Below, piece after piece: positions 48,101-61,745 of a stretch of 64,000 bases of DNA. Where the stretch lies: contig MU271159.1 of the NCBI GenBank assembly GCA_021432605.1, positions 62,001-126,000 on the forward strand. Reading direction: 5' to 3'. Numbering within the stretch: the first letter of the stretch is position 1; each line of letters begins with the position of its first letter. This DNA comes from Coniochaeta sp. PMI_546. Taxonomy: Eukaryota > Ascomycota > Sordariomycetes > Coniochaetales > Coniochaetaceae. Made by a program: the position numbers and the translations under genes. The notes beneath the pieces are model-generated. The model ran no database searches. It worked only from the letters and a program-made list of their open reading frames with translations, and was not told the DNA's origin.

Positions 48101-49441
48101 TTTTCTTAGAACGTTATTAATATAATAATCTTACGTTTTAAGAACGTTAGATTATTTATTATTATTAGATCCCGTAATCCCGTTCTTAATTAGCTAACGG
48201 TACTTTAGTTATCCCGTTCCGGTTGTTATAACTTAACTTAATAGGATTGGTTCGTAATAAGGTTAGGGAACTAAATATAATAAGGGATATATAATATATA
48301 AGGTTTTATTATCCGGGGTTTAACGGAATAAGAAAGAGGTTTAGGTTTTATTATTATCTTCTAAAGAAGAAGTTAGATAAACCTTTACGGGAAGATATAC
48401 GGCTAAGAATAATATATTTAATAATTATAATATATCTTTTAATATACGTAAAGAAGATTAAGGTAACTTAGTTAGAAGATTATTAACTTTTAACGGGTTA
48501 AGCCGGAAGCCGTTTATCGTAATAATATTCTTAACCGTTAGTTTTATAATAATTAAGACGAAGGATAAGAAGGATTATCTTAAGATATTATTATAAAGTA
48601 ATATTATGACCGAGAAGTTAAATGTTATAATAAAAAGCCCTTAAGGATCTTTATCGGGCGTTAAGTTGAAAATACCTTAATTATCCTTCGACGCGAATAA
48701 CGGAATTAAAGACTATTATACTTAAATACGTAACGATTAGCCCGTTAGTTACGTTAAAAACGTTAGAATTATAATAAATAAGATTATATTTCCCGAGTAT
48801 ATATTATAAAAATAGAATAAGTACTTATTTTTAATATAATATAAACTTCGGTCTATACGTTATATCAATCGTTATTATATATCCTTATTAGGATAATATA
48901 AGAGTATTATTAATAGCCTTAGTTATATAAAGTCCCGATAATAAGGTTTGTACTAATTCGATTTTTATACTTAATACGGATAAGAGTCTTCTTATCGGGT
49001 ACGTATAACGGCTATCCGCCGTTATATCTTAATAATTTGTTAACGGGATCTTTAACAAACGTAATAAACGTTTCGCGAATATATTACTTAATAATATCTT
49101 CTTCGCGAATATTTAACATAACGTTACGATCGATATTGTTAAATAAGACCGTTATTTTAAAGTTATAATACGTATTATTAAATAGCCGAGTAATAAATAT
49201 TATATTAAGAAATACGCCGTATTAACGGTACTTTTAAGTAAGGTTACCTTCTCGTAACGAGCTTAACGCCTTAATAATAATAAGATAATTAAACGTTAAT
49301 TAGTTTTACCTTTATTAAAACTCGTCGGAGTTAGGTTAAAAGACGAGGATACGGAATAACCCGATCTTATTATTTATATTCCTAATTATTATCAAGATCT
49401 TTATAATAAACCGGTTAATCTCGTTATTAAAAGCGATCTAA
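45109..49441. other. RIP-saturated background, unidentified repeat or gene
   Basis: 4.3 kb of TA-rich sequence without similarity to the LTR family. RIP implies that it was once duplicated. One less-mutated spot at 45417-45465 has AGTAAGC and GCTTACT arms around a GGTATCCGCCCAAATTAAGG loop and could be a transposon end or hairpin. Another palindromic patch (CGTACGTATA...TATACGTACG) is near 47490-47515. I can read no protein motif. It continues past the inserted solo LTR/E5 at 56598. Confidence 0.4.
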
Positions 49442-49480
49442 TATAACGATCTAAAACGGGGTCTAAGATTAAAAGGTAGG

Positions 49481-49870
49481 TGTTATAAACCTACGGTTAC
49501 GAAGGGAACCCCGTTAATCGATAAGGAATAGACATATAAGGCGTATCGTACTATATAGGTTAGGGACCCCGGGTTACGTAATTGATAGGAGGAATAGTTT
49601 TATAATAGTTATATTAGGATATAGGTAATAGTTTCCTATTAACTATATTATTACGTTCGTTCAAATATATAAGAAAGAGTCCTTTTAGACTCCGTTATAG
49701 ATAGTTCTTAATTACCTAATAATTAATCTAAGTATTTAATCGAGGTTATTATTAAGTAAGATACCTATCTTAACGATATTAGAATAAAGATTACTTATTA
49801 TATTTTAACTTACTTACCTTAAGTAATAAAACTTACCTTCTAATCCTTAGCCCGTCTTAAGATCGTTATA
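49481..49870 (+). repeat. 5' LTR of E5 (subfamily C)
   Basis: Starts TGTTATAAACCTACGG (unmutated terminus), ends GATCGTTATA. Confidence 0.85.
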
Positions 49871-52800
49871 TTTTGATCATTCTTATTCGGTAAGTTAATC
49901 TTATATTAAGTAGCTAATATAATACCCGGAACACCCGTACCTTAGCTAATATTTATAATATAGGTATAGGTTAACGATATAGTAATAATAATCGCGTAGT
50001 TATAAGCGGAAATTGTAGCTTTTAAAGAAAGATTTAAAATCGACCTTACGGTTAAGATTAAAGCCCCGCGCTTTAAACCTTACGATAGGAATAAAGAAGG
50101 GTTATAAACCTTTATTACGTAAACGTATATATATTTTAAAATATATATAAGGTTTTTCTTTAAAGAGTACGAGAAGCTAATCTATATAAAAAATCTATTA
50201 AAAAGGAAGGCGGCCGAATAGTTCGAACCTAGCTTTCGGGATTTCCTAAATAATTAGTTAAATACGGAAAGACGAAAACCGGAAACCCGGATTATATTTT
50301 CGGACGTCGATATATTATTCGAAAAACTTAAGGAAACTTTTAACAATCCTAACGAATAAAAGTCGGCGGAACGATAGTTTTTATCTTTAAGATAAAAAGG
50401 TTCGGTAAGAATATATATAATAAAATTCAAACGAATTATAATTAAACTTAACCTAAAAAAATAAACCTTATTCCTTTATTTTTACGGAAGATTATAAGAT
50501 AACGTTAAAGATAAATTTAATAAAGAAAATCGACCGGATACCTTATATAAATATATCGCGTCCGTAATTAAGATCGATAATCGATTATATAAACGAAAAT
50601 TCGAAAAAGAAAAAGAAAGAGTTTTTTAGACGATAAGAAAAACCGCGAATTTAGGAAAGAAACGATTTACGGTTATAAAATCTTATCCGGGACTTATAAA
50701 CCTAGACGTTATTTAACGAAACTAGCCTAAGAAAAAAGGTAAATATTTTAATTATAGGAAATAGGGATATTATATTAATAAGTATCGCTAACCTAAAAAA
50801 GCCTAAAAACTAATCCCCGAAAACAAGGTTTAGGTAATATTAAAAGATGAAAGATCTTACGTTATCGCGATAATACGTAGAAAACAATAATATAAGGTAT
50901 TTCTTAGATTACCGGGAAAAGAAATCGATTTAATAATAGTATTAAAGTACGATATTACGGACGTAACGTATCTAGTTAACCTATTAGACCGAAAATAAAA
51001 CGAAATAAAAAAAGAACAAATACCCTTATATAAAGATTACGAATCGGTATATATTAATTCGGTTTATTATAATTAGATTTCGTAGAATTCGTATATCTTT
51101 TACCGTTATATTTAATATATATAAGAGAAGTTAGATTATAAATAGATACTAATACGAATATTAATAACTAAGCCGATACCTTACCTTTATAAACCAAAAG
51201 ATATCGAAAGATACGAAATAATATATAAGAACGGATAATATTTATTACTAACGTTACCCGGAATTACGTAATTATAACTTAACTTAACGGGATAAGAGTT
51301 CCTAACGGTAATAAAACCTAAACGAAAGGTCGAAAATAAGAACCGATTATAAGTTATTTATTTACCTAAAAACTCGGTAAGATAAACGGGACGACCGGGA
51401 TATTCGGTATCGGAAATCGTAACGCGAACTACGACGGAAAAAGAATTAATTAAGGCGTTTTAAACGCGATAATAAGTTTATAACGTATAAAATAACGCGT
51501 TCTTAATAAATTACCGAGGTTATAAGATATAAGTATAGAAAAAGGTTAAAGAAATAGACTAGAAATAAACCCAAATAGACGAACGTTTAGAAAGATTACT
51601 AGTTTCCAAGCCGGAAACAAAAAAGGAAGATTACGGGGAACCGTTAGAATCTTCTTTTAGAACTAAAAACAAACCCGAATATTACGGTATTTCGTTCCGA
51701 AAATTAGAAAAACGATCAAAAAAAACGACTAACGTCGATTATAAAAGGATTATATCGACGTAATATAGAAAGATCTTTATATACGACCGTAAGAGTTAAA
51801 TACTTACGAGTTACGATTAATATATAAAAAAGTAATATCTAAGTAATAATAAATAACGGAATATAAAGAAATTATATCTTACCAAATCTCGTTAATATAT
51901 TACGATTACCTTAAAAGAAAAAAGACGAGTTTTACCGACTTAGAACTATTAATAAGAGCCTTATCGATTATAAATAAAAACTAGTAAATATAAAGATTAC
52001 GCCCTTTTAAATTACTATCTAAAGCTATAGTTAAGAAATAACGTTCGATATTATAAAAATCTTATCGTACGGTATAATATTAGGGATACCTTAGTTACGA
52101 ACGAATAATCCCCGAGTTAATTAGAAAATAAGCTAATTTTAATAAGATACGTTAAAAAGAAAGTTAGCTTTTATAGAAAGCGGACTTTATAAGGAAAAGT
52201 TTATATGTAATTTTAGAAAAGCTTTAATAATCTACGAAACGATTATAAAGACTTAGTTTATATCGACGCGAACGATTTTGAAAGAATATTATCGATACGA
52301 TAAATTATTCAAACTTAAGTTTAAAATAGGATTACTTAAATACAATCGTTAAGATTACAAGATTAATCTTTAACTAGGTAAGGAACCCAGATTTTATAAG
52401 ATTTACCTTTTTAACGACTTATAATTATAAACGTTAAAAGAATATATTAATAAAAATCTAAAGAAAGGTTATATTCGACTATTATAATTATTAGTAGGAT
52501 ACCTTATCTTATTCGTACTTAAGAAAAACAGGAAGTTACGTCTCGTTATAGATTATCGATAACTTAATAATATTACTATTAAAAATCGAGGATTATTACT
52601 TTTTATATCCGAATTAAAAAATCGGTTATATAAGGCCCGATAGTTTATTACCTTAGATTTTAAAGGAATATATAACTTAATACAAGTTAAAAAAGGAAAT
52701 AAGTAGAAGACGGTATAGCGATTTAGGTTAGGATAATACGAATATTATATTATACTTTTCGGGTTTACTAACGTACCGGCTTCTTTCTAAAAGATAATTA

Positions 52801-55189
52801 ACTACGTATTTCGAAAATAGTTAGACGACTTCGTCGTCGTATATTTCGATAATATCTTAATCTATTCGGAAAACCTCGAATAATATAAGAAATACGTCTA
52901 TCGCGTTTTATAACTATTATAAAACGCGAATTTATTAATCGAACCCGAGAAATATAAATTTTACTAATAAAAAGTAAAATTTCTCGGTTACGTTATATTA
53001 CTAGGCTAGTTCGAAATAGACTTAGATAAGTTAAAAACTATTAAAGAATAACCCGTATTAGAAACGGTTACGGGAATACAAACCTTTTTGGGAATTATTA
53101 ACTTCTATCGGAAATTTATTAAGGATTATAATAAGATCGTAATATCCCTTACCAACTTTATTAAGAAAGACTTAAAGTTCGAATAAACCTCGAAAGAAGA
53201 AAAAACGTTTTAGGAACTTAAAAAAAAGATTTTAAACTAACTAGTATTAATTATTATAGATCCCGAAAAACCTTACGAAATAGAAACCGATACGTCGGAA
53301 TTCGTATTCGGAAGCTAATTAAGATAGAAAGATAAATAAAGGAGATTATACCTAATAATATTCTTTTCGAAAAAGCTAAGTAGATTAGAACTTAATTATA
53401 ATATACTAGATAAGGAACTGATAGCTATTATTAAGGTTTTTAAAAAATAGAAATATTACTTTATAAAAATAAGATATAAGATAAAAGTCTTGATAGATTA
53501 TAAAAATCTTATTACGTTTACTTTTACGAAAGAACTTAATAAACGATAAATTAAATAGTATAAATTCCTTATCGATTTCGATTTCGAAATTATATATAAA
53601 AAGGGAAGCGAAAATAATAAGGCGGACGTTTTTAGTCGACGAGAAAATTTAAAACTAAGAAAAGAAATACGTTCGGTAAACTTCTTTAGGATTGACTAAT
53701 AAAGAAACCTTAAACTCGATATATAAATCGGGATAACTTAAAATATAAAACCTAAAAAACGATAGGCGGAAAGGATTAAAGAATACCGAAGGAAAGAAAC
53801 TAAAGAAGATATTACTTTTATATTTCCGTCGTATTACGGTTTATTATAATTCCGAAATAAGGTATACGTACCTAACGAATTACAAAAAGAACTAATAAAA
53901 GAGTTTTACGAATATCCGTTATATAAATACTAAGGAGTTTATAAGATTAAAAAACGCGTACGGCGGACTTACGACTTTCTAAGATTAGATAAGGTAATTA
54001 AATAAGTTATCGGTGAATACGACGAATATAATAAAGCTAAGTCAAATAAATATAAGTTATACGGGTTATTACGACTTATATAACTATTAGAGAAACTATA
54101 AGAAATAGTTATAATAGATTTTATCGTTAAACTATTAGTATCGAAGGAACTTATAACTAAGATTACTTACGATAATATATAAGTAGTTATAAACAAATTC
54201 TCTAAATACGCGTATTTTATACCGTATAAAGAAGTAAGTATAGTAGAAGATATAACCTACGCCTTTTTGAAGGTAATAATAAGCTAATATAAATTACCCA
54301 AATAGCTTATTACCGATAAAAATAAGTTATTTATTTTAAAGTTCTAGATAATATTAATACGATAAATCGGAATCAAATATAAATTATTAACGTCGTTTTA
54401 CCTATAGACGGATAGGCAAATAAAACGAATAAACTAGACCTTTGAATAATATCTAAAGATATATATTAATGAAAAACAAGATGATTAGGTTAGGTAGTTA
54501 TTAGTAGTATAATAGGCCTATAATAGTATACCTAACAAAACGTTAAACGGGTACTTACCGTTCTTTATTAATTACGGTTATAAGCTTACTATAAGGGAAG
54601 TATTAGGAGACGGATTAATACCGTCGGATCCGGAGTTATTATAAGTAAAATATACCGCGGAACAATTAAAGTTACTTTATAAAAGATTTCGCGGATATAT
54701 AGAATTATTTAACCTACGTATAATACGATACGTAAATTAGAAAAGGTTAAAAAGACTAATTTTATAAGAGGGAGATAAAGTCTACTTCGTACGACGAAAT
54801 ATCAAAATAAAACGATTAAACGATAAATTAGATTAGAAGAAAATCGGACTATTTAAGATTAAGAAAAAGTTATCTAGTTTGAATTATAAATTCTAGTTAC
54901 CGACGAATATACGTATTTATTTAGTATTTTATATCTCGTTTTTCGAACCGGTATTTAAAAACGCGAAGTTAATAATAGATATTAAAATTGAACTAATATA
55001 AAAATACGAAATAGAAAAGATCTTTAAATATAAAAAGGAAAGAAACGTAGATTTCTATTACGTTAAATAAAAAAATTACGACGATTCGGAAAATATATAG
55101 GAACCAGAAACTTACCTTACGAACTATTAGTAGTTATTATAAGAGTTTCGTATTATAATAATATTATTATTTTAAAAGTCGAAAAGGAT

Positions 55190-55720
55190 AGTATTACGTC
55201 GCCGTAAATTACGTTTTAACCTAAAATAAAATCGTCGTCAAAGGAAAAAGACGTAACGGAAGGCGGACGGTTCTCGATAACTTTCGTTACCTCGCGATCG
55301 GCTTTTTCCTTTTCGACCCGTTTTAATTTTTCTATATTCGTTATACTTTTACGGATAATACGTATTATTTTCTTAAACTATATTTTCTTTTATTTACGAA
55401 AACGTTCGATCTTCGTATTTATAATCTTTCGTTCCTTTTCGAATTTTTCGAAAACGAATTCGTATTCGTAAAACTATTTTCCAATACGTTTTAGGTTTTT
55501 AATTGAAAATTCTTATACGTTATAATACGATAACGTATCGCGGATATAACGAACGTAACGATTAGGATTAGAAAGGGAGATTTCGTAAGTAATAAGGCCC
55601 TTTTCTTCGTAATTTGAATACGAAAGTATTTCGATATAGTCGGAATCCAAGAAGATTTGGAAAAGTTTATTCTTACGAACGGTCGAAACTTTCGGCTATT
55701 TTATTTGTTTCTATATATTA
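55190..55720 (-). other. Reading frame antisense to E5 between chromodomain and 3' LTR
   Basis: On the strand opposite to gag-pol the translation is protein-like: a Tyr/Ser-rich start (EILSYSNYEEKGLITYEISL) and then a Lys/Glu-rich coiled-coil segment ending in IEKLKRVEKEKADREVTK. The same pattern occurs at the same place in other copies. Fossil; function unknown. Confidence 0.45.
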
Positions 55721-55842
55721 CGGTTAGATATAATAACGATAAAGAAAGGGAAACCTTCGGACGTAACTTATATAGGCTATTAGTATTACTTATAAGGAAT
55801 ACTAAGCCTTAAAAATAATAGTTAGAAGGAAGAAAGGGATAA

Positions 55843-56232
55843 TATTATAAACCTACGGTTACGAAAGGAACCCCGTTAATCGATAAAGAATAGATATATA
55901 AAGCGTATCGTATTATATAAATTAAAGACCCCGGGTTACGTAACTAATAGGAAGAATAGTTTTATAATAGTTATATTAGGATATAGGTAATAGTTTCCTA
56001 TTAACTATATTACTACGTTCGTTCAAGTATATAAAAAGGAATCCTTTTGGATTCCGTTATAAATAATTCTTAATTACCTAATAATCAATCTAAGTATTCA
56101 ATCGAGGTTATTATTAAGTAAGATACTTATCTTAACGATATTAGAGTAAAGACTACTTATTATACCTTAACTTATTTACCTTAAGTAATAAAACTTACCT
56201 TCTAATCTTTAGCCCGTCTTAAGATCGTTATA
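55843..56232 (+). repeat. 3' LTR of E5 (subfamily C)
   Basis: Starts TATTATAAACC after a purine-rich tract, ends GATCGTTATA, followed by ATAGG. Confidence 0.85.
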
Positions 56233-56597
56233 ATAGGTTTTATTACTTAAACTAAATAAGTTAAGGTATAATAAGTAGTTTTTACTTTAATATCGTTAAG
56301 ATAAGTATCTTATTTAAATAATAACCTTAATTGAATACTTAGATTGATTATTAGGTAATTAAGAACTAGTTATAACGGAGTTTAAAAAGACTCTTTTTTA
56401 TATACTTATAGAAACTATAGTAATATCCGTAATAGATAGCTATCTAAGATATTAATAATAGTTACGATAGATAGTTATCGTATCTATTAGTTACGTAATC
56501 CGAGGTCTCTTATTTATATAATATAATAAGTTTCGTATATATATTCTTTATCTATTAACAAGGTGTCTTCCGTTACTTATAAGTTTATAATATCTAA

Positions 56598-57842
56598 TTA
56601 TCGATCGTAAAGTTATACGGTATATTAAGCGGGTTATCGATAATATTAACGAGGCCGCGAATAATATATTCGGCGGAGGTTTTTATTATATAATAATATA
56701 CTTCTTATACCGGTACGGTAACGTTTTTATAACTTATCGTTATTAAGGCGTTAAATTAGAATTAGCTAATTATATCCTTATTACGTATACCGATACTTCT
56801 TATCGTATTAGATATTAGGATAAGTCCGTATATAATAAAAGTATATAACTATACGTACGAGTAGTCGTTTATTAAAATACTATTAGCCGACTCTTTAAAG
56901 AGCGTAATTCGGGAGAGATTATTACCGAAAGAGGTAATATTATCGCGTACTTATTCGATTACTAAACGTTAATCGAAGAGGCCGAGGTTTTAAACGCTTA
57001 AAGGATTTAAAAAGCCGAAGAAGGTAAGGCAGTAATTAAGAGCTAGTTAGTTATTCTAATCCCTTTAAAATAAATAAAGTAAGAATAAGCGTTTATTTAA
57101 TCGTTATAAGAACGATATCTTCTTATTCGGTAAAAAATTACCCGTTATATATAAGTATTATTAAACTTCCGGAAACGAACGAGCCTTTATATATATAAAT
57201 TATAACCGTTTTCCGTTTATCGTTAGACTACGGTTTTATCTATATATTTAAGGTAAGGTAATCTTTATTAACTTTGATTTTAGGGTTAATAATAAACGAT
57301 AATAATCTAAGCCCGACGTCGGTAATACCGTATTTGTTAATAAGCTCTTTAGGAAAGTTTATATTATAAACGTTAATATTAGACGTTAAGTATCCCGGCC
57401 CCTAGCTTTATTAGTTAGGTATACCGTAAACGAAGTTAAGCCGAGACTCGAACGTATAAAGCTTTTACCGTCTACCCTTTTTATCTTACCGTATTAGATA
57501 AGTAGTTAAAATCGAAGTTTACCTAAAGGTAGCTCGGTATAAAGAATCCCGAGATATTTAGAAATATCTAAAACGATAAATATAATATGTCCGTCGATAC
57601 GGCTACTTATAGTTTATACCGTTTATCTAACTTTCTCTTTTAGGTAGATAGATAATCGCTAGAGTTAGTAAAACGGTAACGAGAATAATTAGGATAACTT
57701 AGATCTATCTTATATTAAGTTAACGTAATGATTTATTTCGACTTATTCTTAAATATAAATAATAATAAGAAAGACGACGAGTATCGATATTATAAAGCCG
57801 TATTTAACTATCTCTAAAGTAAACGAGATAGCGTATAATTTA
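56598..57842. other. RIP-saturated background, continuation of 45109-49441
   Basis: Because the solo LTR at 49442-56592 is flanked by one target repeat, this stretch is the direct continuation of the background left of it. No motif can be read. It ends at the TA target of the hairpin MITE. Confidence 0.35.
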
Positions 57843-57935
57843 AGTTGAGATACCTACTTTCTACCTACCCTTATATTCCGCCCGCTTTTTTATACCAAAA
57901 ATAACGTTTTTATTAGTAATTATATCTTTACCAAT

Positions 57936-57985
<50 letters not shown>

Positions 57986-58522
57986 TAGAAATAAATACTT
58001 TTCTTTTTAAAAAAGACTTTTTCACGAATAAAATCGATTACGTAATAAGTTATATATTAATAAGTAACTTTTTGCCTAATTTTGTATTTAAAAGTAAAAA
58101 AATTAATAACTCGGTAGTTCTTAAAGTATAAGTTATAAAATTTTAAATTTATATACTTAATAATAGTTAGTAATACTACTAAGAAGGATTTTTAAATTGT
58201 CGTATTATTAAGATCCTTATAAACGATGAAAACTTTTACTAATAAAATTTAATATGGAGAAATATATAATCGCTTATATAAGGTTTAAAATTACGATAAT
58301 TTGAAATTTCTTTAGACTACGCTTTCTTACTATTATTTCTTATATACATCTTAAATTTTGTAATAAATACTTTAAAAACTATCAAGTTATTAATTTTTTT
58401 TAATTTTATATATAAATTTAGGTAAAAAGCTACTTATTAATATATAACTTATTACGTAATCGATTTTATTCGTAAAAAAGTCTTTTTTAGGAAGGAAAGT
58501 ATTTATTTTTGATTTATCTTTA

Positions 58523-58561
<39 letters not shown>

Positions 58562-58666
58562 ATATTGTATAATATTGGTAAAGATATAGTTATTAGTAAA
58601 AACGTTATTTTTTATATAAAAAAGCGGGCGGAATATAAGGGTAGGCGGAAAGTAGGTATCTCAACT
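57843..58666. mobile_element. Hairpin MITE (Tc1/mariner-like, TA target), 824 bp
   Basis: The ends are perfect inverted repeats starting AGTTGAGATACCTACTTTC, flanked by TA (57841-57842 and 58667-58668). The arms remain complementary with scattered differences to near the centre (about 58205-58300), so almost the whole element folds back on itself, including two (TA)n tracts (about 57940-57982 and 58525-58558) at mirrored positions. No transposase frame is present. TA duplication points to Tc1/mariner-type mobilisation. The short frame at 58565-58816 overlaps the arm and is not a gene. Confidence 0.75.
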
Positions 58667-60514
58667 TATAATCGAGCTCGTCCGGCTCTTTTAAGAATAC
58701 GGATATTTTCATATTATTACCGTTCTCCTCCTTACCTATTACGTAAGCCGGATCCCCTTTATAAGACCGTAATATTAATATTAACGTACCTTCGTCGGAT
58801 TCGATCCGAGCTTTAGTAACTAGGTAAGCATCTTAGTAGGACGGACTACGACTAATTAATTTCTTAGTTTCGTTATAGCTTATAAACTCTATAACCTAAC
58901 TTGGTTTCTCTTAGGTATTATCGTTCTAAGCCTCTATCAAACAAGGTAGGCTACGGAGGAAAATCCGCGATCTTTAGCACGCCCGCGCCGGATTATTAGG
59001 ATCGGAGTAGATTGGTTAGTAAGGTCGTCCGATATACAAGCAAACGCTTCGAGAGTTTACCAAAATGAGAAAAGTTCACCGGAATCAGAAACGAACTCGG
59101 AGGAACGGACCATGACGAAACATATACTATTGTGATTCTCGCTATTCTATACGGCAATATCATTCGGCTGTCGAACTAGGGAACTACCGCTGTTTGATAG
59201 CAGATACGCGGTCTGGTTTGATACGGCTTTGTAATGGGGTTATACGGGATAATTATATTTTTATACGCGTAATCCTAGAGCTTGCCGTATGGAATTATCG
59301 GAGTATTACTAAGAGTACTTTACACTTTATATAGGGTTTAGGATGGTCAAATACTTATTGACTAAAGCCGGATTGACGAACGTATCCTTATAGATAGAAA
59401 CGTAGTATATTTCCGAATAATAGTCAAGTTAAGTATTCGTATTTACATGGGATTTGTGTACTTGTATAACTACTGCTCACTTCTACTATAGGTATATCAC
59501 TTTGTCTTACAGGGTATCTAGAGGGGTACCTGGGAAGGATATACCCATTGCCGTTCCCCAGACGATCATGCGTTAGGTCCCGAGTTTAACAGTATACCGA
59601 GCGGTTCCGATAAGCCTTGCCGATCCGGGCAGGTTACATACCTACCGTTACGGCGTATTCTACACCGAGCTACAATCTACGTATTTCCCAAGACGGAGGG
59701 ATACCTAATAGGTATATAATTGGTTACGTTCTGTCTCCCGAATCCTTAAAGATCATAGAATTGTTTGCTATTTCTACGGTACCTCCGTATTGATATATTA
59801 CGGCGCCGGGCGAGTTAGAGATGTGGGCGATCCTCATTGTATGGCGGCGTTTAATATACTAACCGGTCGTATTAGGATTGGGAGATCTACGTACCGTCGG
59901 GACTAATGCAAAAGGCCGAGTTCCTTTTGAAGTCTGAGGTATATTCGCGAGAGTATATCGATATCTCGCCGTAGCCGAGTATTCAGCCCGGCTCTATAAG
60001 GCATACTTATCCTCGTTTTCGTGGCCGTTATCTCGAGTTCTATTTCGTTTTGGTGCCGTCGGACGATATATATCTCGCCTTCGAACCGGCAAACTTCCAG
60101 AGAAGCCATAACGGCCTACCGTATCCAAAGCTCCATGTTTTAATATAGAGCTTCCTTGAAGCAAACGATAGAGTATCTTTATATGATATCGTTAATGGTA
60201 ACGACGTGTCGGAAGAGTGGGGGTCCAAGTACTTGGCTTTGGACGGCTCCAATGATATAGTATGGGCTAACTGGAAAAACAAAGCAATAGTAATATCTAC
60301 GAGATCGTATTTTGGCGGCGGTGTTCTTACAAAATCAGTTCAGAAAAGGGAATTGTAGGAGTGGGCGGTATCGACCAAGTCTTATAGACTGGGATAGATA
60401 ACTCCTAAGTCTCTTTTTGTAATACGTTTCCGGCTGTTCGGCATACCAGATCCCTAGCTTGAGCCGCGGGAATGTAGTTAAATATCGATATCTAAGCGCG
60501 TATATTAGGCGAAA
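58667..60514. other. Lightly mutated DNA, probable remains of a minus-strand gene
   Basis: Composition is intermediate between the RIP blocks and normal DNA. Minus-strand frames at 60040-60282 (e.g. LEPSKAKYLDPHSSDTSLPL) and 59903-60109 look coding and could be the C-terminal part of the membrane protein gene to the right, or a second gene. I cannot assign a family. Confidence 0.35.
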
Positions 60515-61109
60515 TCTAGGACTCTATGATCGCTATTGCTTTGAAATGGCTTCCGTAGATGCTAGCCTATGCCAGTCGGCGGGCTGACCAAGATCTCTCT
60601 TTATCTTTACCACCCTGTTAACGATCGACTAGGAATCGAAGCTTCTACTATAAATCGCCGAGCGCGTCCGATCCATTGTATCATTTCCATTGTCGTTTAC
60701 CTACGGCGGTTTTTTCTTCGACCCCTGGCGCGGTTTTAGTTTCTCAAGTTCTGTCGGATCTTCAACCGCGGCAATTTTCTAGTCCCAACTACCGTTACCC
60801 GCCCAAGGTCTACGGTATATATTCCTATCAACTTTGGAAGGATATAGCCAAGGGGCTTTCGCCTAATCTTCAATAGTCATTGCTAACTAATCTATCTTGT
60901 GCCCTAGAAGAAGTGGCTCGCACGTTGAATTTTTCGCGAGATTCCGACGGACAATCGCTTTTAGAATGGCCATGACGATAGTTGCGCCAAGTTGGACGAC
61001 CGAGGCCGACTAGTACATACCGCGTAAGCCGACGAACTGTACGATAAAGCCGTAGAGGCTGACTATTAAGCCGGTGATAGCTATAACTTCTTCGACCTCA
61101 GTTTCCAAG

Positions 61110-61250
61110 AAGCGTTCCAATCTCGTCTTTTTGGGTTGGGATCCGTTTTGGGTAGTTCCGTTTTAGGGTAGTTCCATTTTGGGTTCTTCCGATATTAGTA
61201 TCTATAGCTCTTTTAGCTTTGGCCATAGCTCTTTTAGCTTTTGTCTTTTA
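61110..61250. repeat. Short degenerate tandem repeats
   Basis: Copies of TTTTGGGTAGTTCC (about 61137-61200) and of ATAGCTCTTTTAGCTTT (about 61200-61250) are repeated in tandem within the membrane protein remnant. Confidence 0.5.
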
Positions 61251-61745
61251 GCTCGTTGAGACGTCGTAACTATATATTGTTCGGGAAAATGGTAAAGGAT
61301 TCAAAAACCTAGTCGTTGACGGTTCTAGACTTCTATAGCTAGACAACTCGGGTGCTTATTCCAGATGCCGGGCGGTATCTCGTTTCTGACGTGTTGTTCT
61401 CGACGACATGGGTATAGATAAGCATACCAACTACCAAGAGCAGCGTACTAGTTACGGTATAGGGAAAGGCGTAGTCGGCGATAGGTTTTCTATCCTTGAG
61501 CAACATGAACGTGAAATATTTGCGATTCCGGAGTAGATAAAGACGCTAACCTGAAGGATAAGACCGTATGCGGCGACTACATATAACTTTCCCCTGCCTA
61601 CTTGATTGTAAACGTTGAGGGTGAGGTTTGGTATATCGGCGTTCGTATGTCGAATGATGATTACCGATGGGCTCTCTTCCTCGGTTATCTTGGAAATCGA
61701 TTCTTAGAGAACTTCGCGGGTATCGGGGCCCGTCTGGGCCTCTAA

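Larger units (their letters stand above)
49481..56232 (+). mobile_element. Ty3/Gypsy chromovirus fossil E5 (subfamily C), full length, broken
   Basis: A 6.75-kb element with 390-bp LTRs (49481-49870 and 55843-56232) and target repeat GTAGG (49476-49480) / ATAGG (56233-56237). Gag-like region at about 49950-51300, reverse transcriptase about 52480-52900 (motif block K-L-R-L-V-I-D-Y-R followed by a Y-F-D-N box), RNase H about 53250-53650, integrase about 54060-54700, chromodomain about 54930-55130, and a polypurine tract before the 3' LTR. Over the first ~230 bp the two LTRs differ only by transitions, as expected of RIP acting on near-identical copies. Many breaks; not functional. Confidence 0.85.
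49442..56592 (-). repeat. Solo LTR (subfamily D), split by element E5
   Basis: A minus-strand LTR in two arms, 49442-49480 and 56233-56592, flanked by the target repeat TCTAA (49437-49441 and 56593-56597). No internal region adjoins either side, so it is a solo LTR. E5 inserted into it, duplicating GTAGG/ATAGG. This LTR is therefore older than E5. Confidence 0.8.

Noticed and set aside
57938-57982. (TA)n tract as a replication origin or centromere signal
   Set aside because: It is mirrored at 58525-58558 and belongs to the MITE arms, so the element explains it.
58565-58816. 83-codon open frame in the right arm of the MITE
   Set aside because: It starts in the hairpin arm and runs into unrelated flank; low-complexity Arg/Tyr content and no homologue pattern.
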